The notes under the pieces were generated by a model that was given only the letters and a program-made list of their open reading frames with translations, was not told where the DNA came from and did not search any database. A stretch of DNA of 64,000 nt from Actinomycetes bacterium. Lineage in GTDB: Bacteria; Actinomycetota; Acidimicrobiia; Acidimicrobiales; Bog-793. The position numbers and the translations under genes were made by a program. Below are positions 27,765 to 37,025 of the stretch, piece after piece (the stretch's first letter is position 1; the number at the start of each line of letters is the position of its first letter). The stretch is taken from assembly GCA_021796535.1 (NCBI GenBank), contig JAKABW010000002.1, positions 134,577 to 198,576 of the forward strand. The letters are read 5' to 3'.

Positions 27765-28589
27765 TTAGATAAGTTTTAGTGCCAGTTGGGGAATCTGCTG
27801 TGCCTGTGACAATACCGTTACACCGGATTGCTCCAAAATCTGCAACGATGTAAATTGGCTTGTCGCGCTGGCCACGTTGACGTCCACCAAGTTGGCATTG
27901 GCGGCAGTCAGGTTTTGCTGAGCCACCGTTACGTTTGCCGACAGTGCCTGTATCTGGTTCTGTGAAGAACCGATGGAGGCCGCAGCCGACGCGAGGGCTG
28001 CGATAGCGGACTGTACGGCGCTCATGGCTGCCTGAGCGGATGTCACGCTGAGAAGCGAAAGACTGGTTACAGCCAGTGCCGAGGACGTGGTGGTGGTCAA
28101 AGACACGGCTACCTGGTTGTTGGAAACGTCTTGCGGGCCGACTTGGAAAGTAAGCACGGCGTTGCTTCCGTTCAACAGGCTGACGCTGCCGAACGTGGTG
28201 GATTGCGCAATCTGGTCTAACTGAGTAATCAAAGCCTGAAACTGGTTGTTGTCAGCGTTGGCCGCAGTGGTGTTGGCTGCCGTTGTGGTGTTGGCTGCCT
28301 GAGTGGCGATGCTGTTGGCCTGCTGCAAAATAGCTTCTTGCTGGTTCATGGCACCCTGAGCCGTCTGCAAAACAGAAACAGCCGTTTGGGAGTTGCTGAT
28401 AGCCGCTCCGTAGCCGTTGATTTCAGATTGCAGCGACTGGGAAATAGCATACCCGGCAGGGTTGTCAGCGGCTGTTTGGATTTGCAGTCCGGAACTCAAC
28501 TGGCTTACAATGTTTTGCAGTTGCGAGTCGGTTGCGTTCAGGTTGTTCTGTGCACCCAGCGCTGAAAGGTTTGTATTGATAAATAGCAT
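27765..28589 (-). CDS. fliC: FliC, flagellin
   Basis: 274 residues. The conserved N-terminal core starts FINTNLSALGAQNNLNATDSQLQNIVSQLSSGLQI and includes the NPAGYAIS block. The C-terminal core has SAVQSAIAALASAAASIGSSQNQIQA and ends in LSQAQQIPQLALKLI, close to the usual export and polymerisation tail. Length fits a short flagellin with a small surface domain. Ser and Thr are frequent, compatible with glycosylation by the neighbouring transferases. A strong AGGAGG site lies 7 bases before the ATG. Confidence 0.98.
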   Translation of the reverse strand: MLFINTNLSALGAQNNLNATDSQLQNIVSQLSSGLQIQTAADNPAGYAISQSLQSEINGYGAAISNSQTAVSVLQTAQGAMNQQEAILQQANSIATQAANTTTAANTTAANADNNQFQALITQLDQIAQSTTFGSVSLLNGSNAVLTFQVGPQDVSNNQVAVSLTTTTSSALAVTSLSLLSVTSAQAAMSAVQSAIAALASAAASIGSSQNQIQALSANVTVAQQNLTAANANLVDVNVASATSQFTSLQILEQSGVTVLSQAQQIPQLALKLI

Positions 28590-28680
28590 TTCTTGTCCTC
28601 CTTGACAATATGACCGGCTGCCTTGCCGATAATTACAGGCCCTCCATGGCCTAAATCTGCTTACGACACTTAGGTGTCGG
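28590..28680 (-). promoter_or_regulatory. fliC leader with two hairpins and two ANGGA motifs
   Basis: Reading the fliC strand, the leader has a 6-bp hairpin (CGACAC/GTGTCG, 28664-28679), then a 5-bp hairpin (28637-28652) whose six-base loop reads AUGGAG, and then the ribosome site AAGGAGGA (28596-28603). Both the loop and the ribosome site contain ANGGA, the CsrA core motif, about 45 bases apart. Spacing and layout resemble the Bacillus hag leader controlled by CsrA and FliW. Confidence 0.6.
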
Positions 28681-28823
28681 AATTTTCCAAATTAATAAAA
28701 AATTTTTTGATCAAATTCAACAAATAGCATCACATACAGGAAAAAATACAAGCTTTGTTCCGTTATGAAGATAAGCAATTTAATTATCAGAATTATGATT
28801 GTTATTTGAAGGAATTTGATGCC

Positions 28824-31800
28824 ATGACACTTATCAGTCTTTGCATGATAGTAAAAAACGAAGAGTCGGAACTTCCCTTGGTGCTTTCTTCGGCAAAGGA
28901 CCTGGTGGACGAAACAGTAATATACGATACCGGCTCCGAAGACAATTCGATAACAATTGCCAGACAGTTCGGCGCAAAAGTTATAGAGGGCTACTGGGAC
29001 AAAGACTTCTCTCGAGCCAGGAACGAAGCTCTTGAAGCCTGTAAAGGTGAGTGGATACTGTGGCTTGATGCCGACGAGGCAATTCACGGAAATTTTGAAA
29101 TAAGCAGAAAAATAGTCGCCGAAGAAAAAAAGCTTGACGCATTTTTGATACCCATAGAATCGGTGGAATTGCACGGTATAGGAACGGCGTCGGCCTTTCA
29201 TGCCAGCAGGTTATTCAGACGGGAGAAATGCCACTGGCTGGGGCCACTCCACGAACAGGTTACCTTGCGTTCCAATGACGACTTCCCCGGGGCCATGTTT
29301 TTGCCCCATTTGCGGATATTGCATCGCGGATACACCAATCTAAAATGGCAGTCCAAAGACTTAATCAACAGAAACCTGGCAATTGCCAAAAAAGCCCTTG
29401 ATGATCCGTCCGTGCCGAAGGCACGTGCACTGTTTGATTACGGCCGTACCATGACGCAGGGGAACGATCCCTTCGCTGCCGTGCCCATTCTGACAGAAGC
29501 AGCTGAAATAACGGATTCGCCCACGATACTGAGGGCATCTTATAGGATCATCTTTGAGATTTATCTGTCTGTTTCCATGCTCGATAAAGCCGAAGAAATA
29601 ATTGAGATCTTGAGAAAAGAATACAAAACCAGCTATACCGTCGACTCTCTCTATGTCAAGTTATTGTTGCAGAAAAAATCATACGAAGAATGCATCAGGG
29701 TCGCAAATCGTATCCCCTATACCGCCACCGACGATGACGGAGTCGAGATAGGCAGTTTCAATGTCGCCTGGATCAAGGCCAATGCCCAAAACGCCCTCGG
29801 AAGACACGGCGAAGCGGCGGATACTTTACTCAACGTTTTAAAACAACACGGGAAACTGGACGAAAACCTAAGAGTTTTGGTTGATTACCTCCATAAGGCG
29901 GGTCGTGACGCCGAAGAAATTGCAGACTATACCCGGGAAGAATCGGTGGGAATTTTAGCGGCGCTTGCCGGTACTCTCAACATAGAAGACAGCGATAAAA
30001 TACTGGCGAAGTTTTTGTTGCTGTACCCGGATAAAAAAGAACCTTTGGCGGCCATCGCCAAAAGATTGCCGGAATTGCCCATACCGAGGCAAATGTGGTG
30101 GTCAAATGAACTGCGTATACGCGGACTTAAAAACCAGTGCCCCCTTATTGCCACATTAAACGACGGCAGTCTCGATCCTCATGTCAGACTGACGGCGGGG
30201 GCCGCGGCTTATCTGGCATTTTCCGACGAGCAGGCCCTCCAGGAAGGAGTGGCTGTTTACAACGGCATCGGAGAGGATCAAAAAGTGGCTCTCCTGCAAG
30301 AAATAGCGGGCATCAGCAAAGAGTATGCGGTACTCATAGCTTCGGAGGCTTCCTCCGTTCACATCAGCGCGGAACCGTGTGAGTGTAAAGGCTATGAACA
30401 TTATTTTTACGGAACCGTCTCCGCCGGAAGCAATGCGGATTCCCCCAAACGGCACGGTCTGGAAGGCTTCCTCCGTCATGAAGTCGCGAGGCCAAAAAAC
30501 GGGTTCCATGAAATCAAATTGGACTCTGCCCTATCGGGCCTGTCGCATCTGGAGGCGGGCCGGGTAATTAAAATTATTGCATCTCTCTTGGGAGAGGGAG
30601 GCCTGTTGAAATTCCGGGTCAATAATTTGTTTGAAGCCATGAAGTACATGACAGGCGGCGACCCGATCGCAAGCAGGCGTGTTCTATACGGACACAAGAG
30701 ATATTCTCCGCAGAGAACGCACGCTTATATTCATGACGCATGGGCTAAAGACGAGATCACAGAGTACTTGCAGGCCTCTGATATGACTGTGGAGTCCTGC
30801 ACGGAAGAAGACGGCCTGAATATCGTTTGTCGGAAAAACATTCCTCTTATTTCGGAAAGCCGCACGGAAAACTTCGACACTTCATTGATTCTGATTCCCG
30901 ACAGCAAAACTTCAGGAAACGATTTCCTGCAATGGCTTGGCCAACTGAATGAAAACGGAGAGTTGGACGGCGTTGAAATTGTCGTTGCGGCATGCGAGTC
31001 CGCCAAAGACCTGATTCAAGCCATCGGGGGGCTGAGCGGTGATATCGTAAAAATCTTCTTTGGCCGGGAAACGGATTTTTCCTCTTCTCTGGATTGGGGC
31101 ATCCAAAAAAGCAGAGGGGAAAATATCGTCTATTTGCAAAGCGGCCTTCTGCCCTCCGGAGGTTGGCTGAACGGCTTAAAGAGCGCTTTGTCTGACAAAA
31201 CGGCGGGAGTGCTTTCAATTGCCTTAACCGATCCCTCCGGTATCGTGGTGAGCGCGGGTTATAAAATATTTTCAGGACAAGAAGGTTCTTTGAAAAAAGA
31301 GACCGTCAAGTCTTATCTCGATGCCAAAAAAGCCCTTGTGACAGAAACTCCCGTCGATATGGCCGGTCATTGGTGCTTTGCCGTACGAAAAGAAGTCTAT
31401 AAAGACGTTGCTCCGCTTTCTCCCTTCTTTCAACCCGACGATGCCGTAACGGACATCTCTTTGCGCCTGAAGGAATTGGGGTATCAAAACAAAGTAATCA
31501 AAGATCACTCTATAACAATAAAAAATATTGACGACGGCGACTTGTCCCCGTCCGCAGCCCATTGCTATTCAAAAGATATCTCAAAGGACTTGCTGGCCGA
31601 AGAATGGGGGGCCTGGGTACCAAAAAATGAACAAAGCGGCACGCATAAAATAAGCGCGTCGCATCTTTTGCCCACCACCACCATTTTGGAACGGACACAA
31701 AACCTGCTGACGATCAGCCCAAATGTGTCCCAAGGCGGAGTAAACCTTGTGGGAGACTTTTCCCGTGACATCACACTAGCGCTTTTTTCTCTGCTGAAAG

Positions 31801-32831
31801 AAAGCGGCGTTAAAGTGGCGGGGGTCGATTTTACGTACAATGGCATTAAGACGCTGCAGGACGGTCCCATGCTCCCCTACTACGTCAATCTTTTATGCGT
31901 TCCCGGTTATAAGCTGGTGGATCTGGTGGGAACATTTGGCATCGATATGGCCGCCGAAAGGTATAACGTATTATACTGGGACTGGCCCCTTGCGCAGCCG
32001 AACGATGAAGCCAGAAGCGAAATGGCAATGGTTTCCGAGGTATGGACACCTTCTCTATTTTCCTATAAATCGATAAAAGACTTTTCGGTGCGGGACGTTA
32101 AAATTGTCCGTCCTTTTTCCAAGCGCATTATACGGCCCGTCAATGCTTCCCAAACCCCCGATAAGACAGGATTTATACATATCACAAGGTTGCGGGAAGG
32201 CTGGGATACGGAAGAGGTGACCGGCAATACGGTAATGACCGCCGAAGCCTTTATCGAGGCATTCGGAGAGGATGCGGCCGTCAATTTGGAAATTATATTT
32301 ACCGGCGAAGAAAATAAAAAGCTGTTTTCGAAATGTCTGGAAATCACCAAAGGATATGGAAACATCTCGGTTATACAAAGCAATGACCCCGATTTTATCA
32401 AGGCAGAAATAGCCAATTCGGGATGCTACGTTTCCTTCCATAAGTCCTGTGCGTATGATCTCGATATGGTGACGGCTGTTGCCAACGGGGTTTTGGTATT
32501 GAGCACCAACTACGGCGGCATAACCGATATCGTCAATCACGAGACAGCGGAAATGACAGCTCACAAAGAGTCGCTGCTCGATGAAGCCCTATTCCCCCTT
32601 CCGATCGGAGCCGCCGTTGCCGAAGTGGAGAAAAGCACCGCTGTGGCGGCACTGCGCAGGGTTATGTCGGATTCCGACAGTATTCACAGAAAAAGCTGGC
32701 TCGCCAGAAAGAATCTCAACAACTTATATAACTCAAAAGAAAGCGTTCAGGCCGTACAGACATTATTGAAAAAGGTTGCAAAAATACAGCCGGTCGCCGC
32801 CGGTCAATCCCCACATCGCAAAGGGGTATGA
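28824..32831 (+). CDS. Giant multi-domain glycosyltransferase (GT2, TPR, GT2-like, GT-B)
   Basis: 1335 residues from the ATG at 28824, preceded by AAGGA. A TTG at 28755 would add 23 unconserved residues. Residues 1-190 are a GT2 domain with LCMIVKNEE and the metal-binding motif DADEA (Asp82-Asp84). Residues about 190-400 look like TPR helices. A segment near 600 has methyltransferase-like character but lacks a clear SAM motif. Residues about 690-920 form a second GT2-like domain, and 960-1300 a GT-B (GT4-like) domain with VSFHKSCAYDLDMVTAVANGVLVLSTNYGG. It is divergent from fliC, so flagellin glycosylation is the likely role. Confidence 0.8.
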   Translation: MTLISLCMIVKNEESELPLVLSSAKDLVDETVIYDTGSEDNSITIARQFGAKVIEGYWDKDFSRARNEALEACKGEWILWLDADEAIHGNFEISRKIVAEEKKLDAFLIPIESVELHGIGTASAFHASRLFRREKCHWLGPLHEQVTLRSNDDFPGAMFLPHLRILHRGYTNLKWQSKDLINRNLAIAKKALDDPSVPKARALFDYGRTMTQGNDPFAAVPILTEAAEITDSPTILRASYRIIFEIYLSVSMLDKAEEIIEILRKEYKTSYTVDSLYVKLLLQKKSYEECIRVANRIPYTATDDDGVEIGSFNVAWIKANAQNALGRHGEAADTLLNVLKQHGKLDENLRVLVDYLHKAGRDAEEIADYTREESVGILAALAGTLNIEDSDKILAKFLLLYPDKKEPLAAIAKRLPELPIPRQMWWSNELRIRGLKNQCPLIATLNDGSLDPHVRLTAGAAAYLAFSDEQALQEGVAVYNGIGEDQKVALLQEIAGISKEYAVLIASEASSVHISAEPCECKGYEHYFYGTVSAGSNADSPKRHGLEGFLRHEVARPKNGFHEIKLDSALSGLSHLEAGRVIKIIASLLGEGGLLKFRVNNLFEAMKYMTGGDPIASRRVLYGHKRYSPQRTHAYIHDAWAKDEITEYLQASDMTVESCTEEDGLNIVCRKNIPLISESRTENFDTSLILIPDSKTSGNDFLQWLGQLNENGELDGVEIVVAACESAKDLIQAIGGLSGDIVKIFFGRETDFSSSLDWGIQKSRGENIVYLQSGLLPSGGWLNGLKSALSDKTAGVLSIALTDPSGIVVSAGYKIFSGQEGSLKKETVKSYLDAKKALVTETPVDMAGHWCFAVRKEVYKDVAPLSPFFQPDDAVTDISLRLKELGYQNKVIKDHSITIKNIDDGDLSPSAAHCYSKDISKDLLAEEWGAWVPKNEQSGTHKISASHLLPTTTILERTQNLLTISPNVSQGGVNLVGDFSRDITLALFSLLKESGVKVAGVDFTYNGIKTLQDGPMLPYYVNLLCVPGYKLVDLVGTFGIDMAAERYNVLYWDWPLAQPNDEARSEMAMVSEVWTPSLFSYKSIKDFSVRDVKIVRPFSKRIIRPVNASQTPDKTGFIHITRLREGWDTEEVTGNTVMTAEAFIEAFGEDAAVNLEIIFTGEENKKLFSKCLEITKGYGNISVIQSNDPDFIKAEIANSGCYVSFHKSCAYDLDMVTAVANGVLVLSTNYGGITDIVNHETAEMTAHKESLLDEALFPLPIGAAVAEVEKSTAVAALRRVMSDSDSIHRKSWLARKNLNNLYNSKESVQAVQTLLKKVAKIQPVAAGQSPHRKGV

Positions 32832-33141
32832 ATGACTTTATCGTCGGGAGGGAGAGAACTCTCGGATCGTCAATCCGAGCCATGTCTTGCTCCTTGCTTT
32901 TGAGACAAATAGGAACAGGGAAAGAATCCGGGAGATTAACTTAACCGTTCAATATCTGTTTATCCAGGTAGAATGGGCTTTTTGCAAGCGAATAAAAAAA
33001 ATTAAGAAATATTCTGAAATATCACTAAAAGTAGTGTCAGACTTACATAAAGTGATGATATACTGTCTACTTGTAGTCGCTTTAAATGAAATGTATTTAG
33101 ACGGTCAGGAAATTGTGTTCCCGTGAATATAAGGAGTCAAC
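32832..33141 (+). other. 310-base gap before the sigma factor, with a small hairpin
   Basis: It begins with a 7-bp hairpin (32861-32867 with 32873-32879) that could stop transcription of the glycosyltransferase gene. The rest becomes AT-rich and probably holds the promoter of the sigma factor gene. A frame of 79 codons at 32887-33126 has no family or ribosome site and is not called. Confidence 0.4.
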
Positions 33142-34014
33142 ATGGCCCCAAAGAGTGATATAAGAAGCATTCACTTGAATGAGGTTGCTGCGGTATGGTC
33201 GAAATTCTTTGAGGGTAGAGTCCAAGAACTGCGCAATGATCTCATCGTCAACTACCAGTATCTTATTGTGGAAACGGTTAAGAGATTACCCAATTATGTG
33301 CTTTCTTATTGGGAAAGCGAAGAGCTGAAAAGTTTTGGACAGGACGGTTTGGTCAGGGCAATCACGCGTTGGGAGGGTCCGGATATCAACAAGTTTGAAA
33401 ACTATGCCAAACGTTGTATCCGCGGGGCTATTTTTGACGAATTGCGCAGACTGGACTGGATGCCGCGCTCCACCAGACAAAGAGTGGTGGCTTACAGGAA
33501 TACTTTTGACAAAATGCTGGCAGAACTCGGCCGCACTCCCAAACCCCTCGAAGTATGCAATACCATGGGACTGAATGACAAACAATCCAGAGGTCTCCTT
33601 TCGCAGATCGGATCATCCCAGTTGCTGCACTTGGAAGGAAGATCCGGCAGTCAGACGACGACCGATGAGACTCTGATGGATTTGGTGGTCGACGATAGCA
33701 ACGAACCGGAAACGGTCATCATGTCTTTGGCGGATTCGGCGGCCCTGGCGGCAGCGATAGCCATGCTTGGCGAAAGAGAACAAAAGATCATCCACCTCTC
33801 TTTTTCCGGAGGAATGACTCAGGGAGAGATCGGAAAGATACTCGGCATAGGCGGACCCCGGGTATGCAAAATTCAACGAAGTGCATTGGAAAAATTAAGA
33901 GCCATCCTTTCCGATACTTATTCGGAGAGTAAAGCCGCACCGGCGCAGTCCTCTTCTCGGGAGAGCGCGCAAACGCTTCAAAGCGCTACCGACTTTGCTT
34001 TGCAAACTGCTTAG
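33142..34014 (+). CDS. fliA: Sigma factor of the FliA/WhiG type (sigma-28)
   Basis: 290 residues with AAGGAG upstream. Region 2 is visible as the segment LKSFGQDGLVRAITRW, followed by NYAKRCIRGAIFDELRRLDWMPRSTRQR, which is the hallmark of FliA/WhiG (R-I-R-G-A-I-x-D-E-L-R). Region 4 (LGEREQKIIHLSFSGGMTQGEIGKILGIGGPRVCKIQRSALEKLR) is complete. It lacks region 1.1, as expected. In flagellated bacteria it transcribes late genes such as fliC. The 30-residue Ser/Gln-rich tail is unusual. No flgM anti-sigma gene is seen in the window. Confidence 0.93.
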   Translation: MAPKSDIRSIHLNEVAAVWSKFFEGRVQELRNDLIVNYQYLIVETVKRLPNYVLSYWESEELKSFGQDGLVRAITRWEGPDINKFENYAKRCIRGAIFDELRRLDWMPRSTRQRVVAYRNTFDKMLAELGRTPKPLEVCNTMGLNDKQSRGLLSQIGSSQLLHLEGRSGSQTTTDETLMDLVVDDSNEPETVIMSLADSAALAAAIAMLGEREQKIIHLSFSGGMTQGEIGKILGIGGPRVCKIQRSALEKLRAILSDTYSESKAAPAQSSSRESAQTLQSATDFALQTA

Positions 34015-34105
34015 CACACCCCGCTCCGCTTTCATGGCGCTTTTTGCCGACAAAGTCTTGCCTATTTACGGCCTGATGGCCTGAAAGGTGGCAAGATGAA
34101 TACTG

Positions 34106-34441
34106 ATGGAATCCCAGCCCGAGCAAGCTATCCCGGTGATACTTGTGGCAAATACCAAAAGATCTTTAAAATGGTATCAAGATCTCGGCTTTGAGGAAGA
34201 GTGGAGCCATTCCATCGGTAAAGGTTTTCCGGTGCTTACTTCTCTTATCAGGGGAGGAATACGGGTATTTCTGTCCGAATATATCAACGGTACCCCTCCG
34301 AGGTCCATCGTCTATCTGATGCTCAACAGGGATGACGGTATTTCTTCGGGAACCCCCAAAGAAGAGGATCAATCCGGAACCGCTTCAGAAATTACGCTGC
34401 ACGACCCCGACGGCAACCGAATCAACATCCGGTACCGCTAG
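34106..34441 (+). CDS. Glyoxalase/bleomycin-resistance fold protein
   Basis: 111 residues. The single VOC domain shows VILVANTKRSLKWYQDLGFE at the start and LHDPDGNRINIRY at the end, the common C-terminal signature with a metal-ligand-like position. Substrate unknown. The stop codon shares a CTAG palindrome with the stop of convergent coaE, so the two genes overlap tail to tail. Start is the best ATG but the ribosome site is weak. Confidence 0.8.
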   Translation: MESQPEQAIPVILVANTKRSLKWYQDLGFEEEWSHSIGKGFPVLTSLIRGGIRVFLSEYINGTPPRSIVYLMLNRDDGISSGTPKEEDQSGTASEITLHDPDGNRINIRYR

Positions 34442-35100
34442 CTTTGCCCATGTGTCGGCGGATCCGACGGGATCAGGCCGCAGTTTTTCATGACGGCGTC
34501 GAAGACGTTGCGTGCCATTTTTTCCAACAGGTTTTTATCGCCGGAGTTGATGATTATAAAATCGCCGGATTTGAGTCTCTCTGTGCCGGGGGACTGAACG
34601 GATATTCTTTTTTCGATATCGCTCTCCCCTATCTTTTTACTTTCCCGCAGTCGGGCGGCCGCCGCGCTCAGAGGCGCTTCCACGACGATCAATGCCCGCA
34701 AGCCATAAAAGTCGGCGGCCCCGGTCTCAATAAGCAAAGCGCCTTCGATAATGAGCATGGGGGGCTTTCGGAGGGCAAAGCGTTCAATCCTTTGCAGTAT
34801 TTCTTTTCGGAGATACGGGTGGACAATTGACTCAAGCGTTTTCTTTTGATCCGGCGAGGAAAAAGCAACGGCCGCAAGCTCAGGACGGCTGACGGAGAAG
34901 TCGGAAGCCAGAATCTGTCCGCCAAAAGCGTTTACCAATTGGGTTTTCAGAGCCAGATCCGAATTCAGCAGGTAATGGGTTACCTCATCGGCGTCGATTA
35001 CGGCGGCTCCGTTGCCGGCCATATAAGAGCAAAAGAGGGATTTGCCGGCGGCAATGCCTCCCGTGCAGCCAATTTTTATCACAATAGCATCATAACGCAA
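34438..35100 (-). CDS. coaE: Dephospho-CoA kinase
   Basis: 220 residues at most. The P-loop GCTGGIAAGKS identifies it, followed by DADEVTHYLL and the C-terminal HPYLRKEI and MLIIEGALLIETGAADFYG blocks that match CoaE. It carries out the last step of coenzyme A synthesis, phosphorylating the ribose 3' hydroxyl of dephospho-CoA. The frame begins with TTG at 35100. A GTG at 35082 would give MIKIGCTGG, closer to the usual N-terminus, so the start is uncertain. It lies after rpsA, the usual actinobacterial neighbour. Confidence 0.93.
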   Translation of the reverse strand: MRYDAIVIKIGCTGGIAAGKSLFCSYMAGNGAAVIDADEVTHYLLNSDLALKTQLVNAFGGQILASDFSVSRPELAAVAFSSPDQKKTLESIVHPYLRKEILQRIERFALRKPPMLIIEGALLIETGAADFYGLRALIVVEAPLSAAAARLRESKKIGESDIEKRISVQSPGTERLKSGDFIIINSGDKNLLEKMARNVFDAVMKNCGLIPSDPPTHGQS

Positions 35101-35157
35101 ATATTTTCACAAGATATAAGAGCAGTTGACCCAAAATGTTTGACGGTTATAAGACGG

Positions 35158-35198
35158 CAAAACACCGAAGCCTTTTTGAAAAAAGCTCCGGTGTTTTG
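35158..35198 (-). terminator. Hairpin terminator between rpsA and coaE
   Basis: Arms 35158-35171 and 35185-35198 pair over 14 positions with one mismatch. The stem has a run of A on one side and T on the other, so it could act on either strand. It lies 36 bases beyond the rpsA stop on the minus strand. Confidence 0.7.
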
Positions 35199-35233
35199 AT
35201 TTGGCGTGTCGGAATTTGCCCGGAGGCAAAGTC

Positions 35234-36655
35234 TTACTCCGCTTCGGGCTGAGCGCCTTCCGCTTCGGAAGGCAGGGTGTGAGCTTGGAGCTCTTCGTTG
35301 ACAAAATCGGCCCATGCCGCCTGTGCTTCCGTCTCCGGGGTAAATTCCATGTTTGTGTAGCTGTATAGTGGACCTATGTAATTTCCCTCTTCATCGTAGG
35401 CGTGTTCGCCAAACGCCTCTCGGTATTCTTCGGCCACCACTCCGCCTTCGGCGGCTTGCTTGATGGAGAGACTTATTCTTCTGCGTTGCAGGTCAATGTC
35501 GATAATTTTGACCCACAGCTCTTCGCCGGGTATCACTACCTGTTCCGGCAAATCGACGTGGTGCACTGCCATTTCTGATATGTGCACCAACCCTTCTATG
35601 CCGTCTCCCACCTGTACAAATGCACCGAAGGGCACCAATTTTGTAATTCTGCCGTAAACAAGCTCGCCGACTTGGTGCGCCATGGCAAATTCATGCCAAG
35701 GATCGACCTGGGTGGCTTTCAGGGAAAGGCTAATTCTTTCTTTGGAAAAATCTACGTCCAGTACCTTAACCGTGACGTGATCTCCCACCGACACTACGGC
35801 GGCAGGGTGATCCACGTGCTTCCAGGACAATTCCGATACGTGGATAAGTCCGTCCATGCCGCCCAAGTCGACAAATGCGCCGAAGTTGACGACAGAAGAA
35901 ATTACGCCCTGGCGTACCTCGCCCGGCTTCAGGTTTACCAAAAACTCGCCGCGTTGTTCTTTTTGGGTTTCTTCCAGGAATGCACGTCGGGAAAGTACCA
36001 CATTGTTGCGCGTCTTTTCCAATTCGATAACTTTGCATTCCAGAATGCGTCCCATGTAAGGCTGGAGATCGCGTACGCGCCGCAGTTCTATCAGGGAGGC
36101 GGGCAGGAATCCTCTCAGTCCTATGTCGACTATGAGGCCTCCTTTTACTATTTCTATGACCGGTCCTCTGACTACCCCGTTGGCGTCTTTGATCTTTTCT
36201 ATTTCCCCCCAGGCTTTTTCGTATTGAGCGCGCTTCTTGGAAAGAATAAGCCGACCTTCCTTGTCTTCTTTTTGGAGCACAAGCGCTTCGATATGGTCGT
36301 TAAGCGAAACTATTTCATGCGGGTGAACGTCATTCCTTATGGAAAGCTCTTTGGCTGGGATAACCCCTTCGGATTTAAAGCCGATGTCAAGGAGGACTTC
36401 GTCGCGGTCTACTTTTACGACAGTTCCCGAAACAAGATCGCCTTCTTCCAAATCAATGATGGTTTTTGATATGGCCGTTTCGAATTCGTCTTTGTTGAGG
36501 TCGTTTTCTGTGATTTGCCTCGGAACGTATTGATCGTTTTCGTCAAAGTGCCCCATGGGCAGGAGGCTGTGAGGCCTCGTGGGTATCACCGTATCGGCCG
36601 GCGCGGTATCGCCGATACGGGGTGTTGCCGGGATTGCTTTAGTCAAATCTGACAT
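35234..36655 (-). CDS. rpsA: 30S ribosomal protein S1
   Basis: 473 residues from the ATG at 36655 (MSDLTKAIPATP). Frames extending to 37003 would add unconserved sequence and were rejected. Four S1 domains follow each other: GDLVSGTVVKVDRDEVLLDIGFKSEGVIP, then GPVIEIVKGGLIVDIGLRGFLPASL, then GVISSVVNFGAFVDLGGMDGLIHVSELSW, then GRITKLVPFGAFVQVGDGIEGLVHISEM. Four domains and an acidic tail are typical of actinobacterial S1. It brings mRNA to the ribosome. Confidence 0.97.
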   Translation of the reverse strand: MSDLTKAIPATPRIGDTAPADTVIPTRPHSLLPMGHFDENDQYVPRQITENDLNKDEFETAISKTIIDLEEGDLVSGTVVKVDRDEVLLDIGFKSEGVIPAKELSIRNDVHPHEIVSLNDHIEALVLQKEDKEGRLILSKKRAQYEKAWGEIEKIKDANGVVRGPVIEIVKGGLIVDIGLRGFLPASLIELRRVRDLQPYMGRILECKVIELEKTRNNVVLSRRAFLEETQKEQRGEFLVNLKPGEVRQGVISSVVNFGAFVDLGGMDGLIHVSELSWKHVDHPAAVVSVGDHVTVKVLDVDFSKERISLSLKATQVDPWHEFAMAHQVGELVYGRITKLVPFGAFVQVGDGIEGLVHISEMAVHHVDLPEQVVIPGEELWVKIIDIDLQRRRISLSIKQAAEGGVVAEEYREAFGEHAYDEEGNYIGPLYSYTNMEFTPETEAQAAWADFVNEELQAHTLPSEAEGAQPEAE

Positions 36656-37025
36656 TTGGGTGGATTGCCTTAAATATACTCGGGTCGCCGGCACTGACCA
36701 ATCAGACCAACGACAAACGGACATTACACACAGGTATTTTGGCCGTATCTTGCGAGACGGTTTTTCCCTGTGGTAGGTATTATATACCAAAGCCAATGTT
36801 GTGAAATAAGACTTTGCCCTAAAAGCACAACTCATGCTTATTTGGAGAAATATAAGGGCCGCATCGGTGCCGTGTCGGAGGCAACGCTTCCCGAACCGGC
36901 ATCCGGCGCTTCGGGTGTCGGCTTTGTCGTATCCGCGTGGACACGTGAACGCCGATTGGATGCTAAAATGACTGTGCCCGTTACGGTTCTGCCGTATTGT
37001 CAAAGCTGTTTCGAATCTGAATATT

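Noticed and set aside
28625..28632. GCCGATAA on the plus strand, a perfect match to the sigma-28 minus-10 element, upstream of the giant glycosyltransferase gene
   Set aside because: No TAAA-like minus-35 element lies about 15 bases upstream, so it was not listed as a promoter. It also falls inside the fliC leader on the other strand.
32887..33126. 79-codon frame before the sigma factor
   Set aside because: No ribosome site, no family, AT-rich and located where a promoter is expected.
36656..37003. N-terminal extension of rpsA
   Set aside because: The added residues do not resemble S1 proteins, and the ATG at 36655 gives the expected start.
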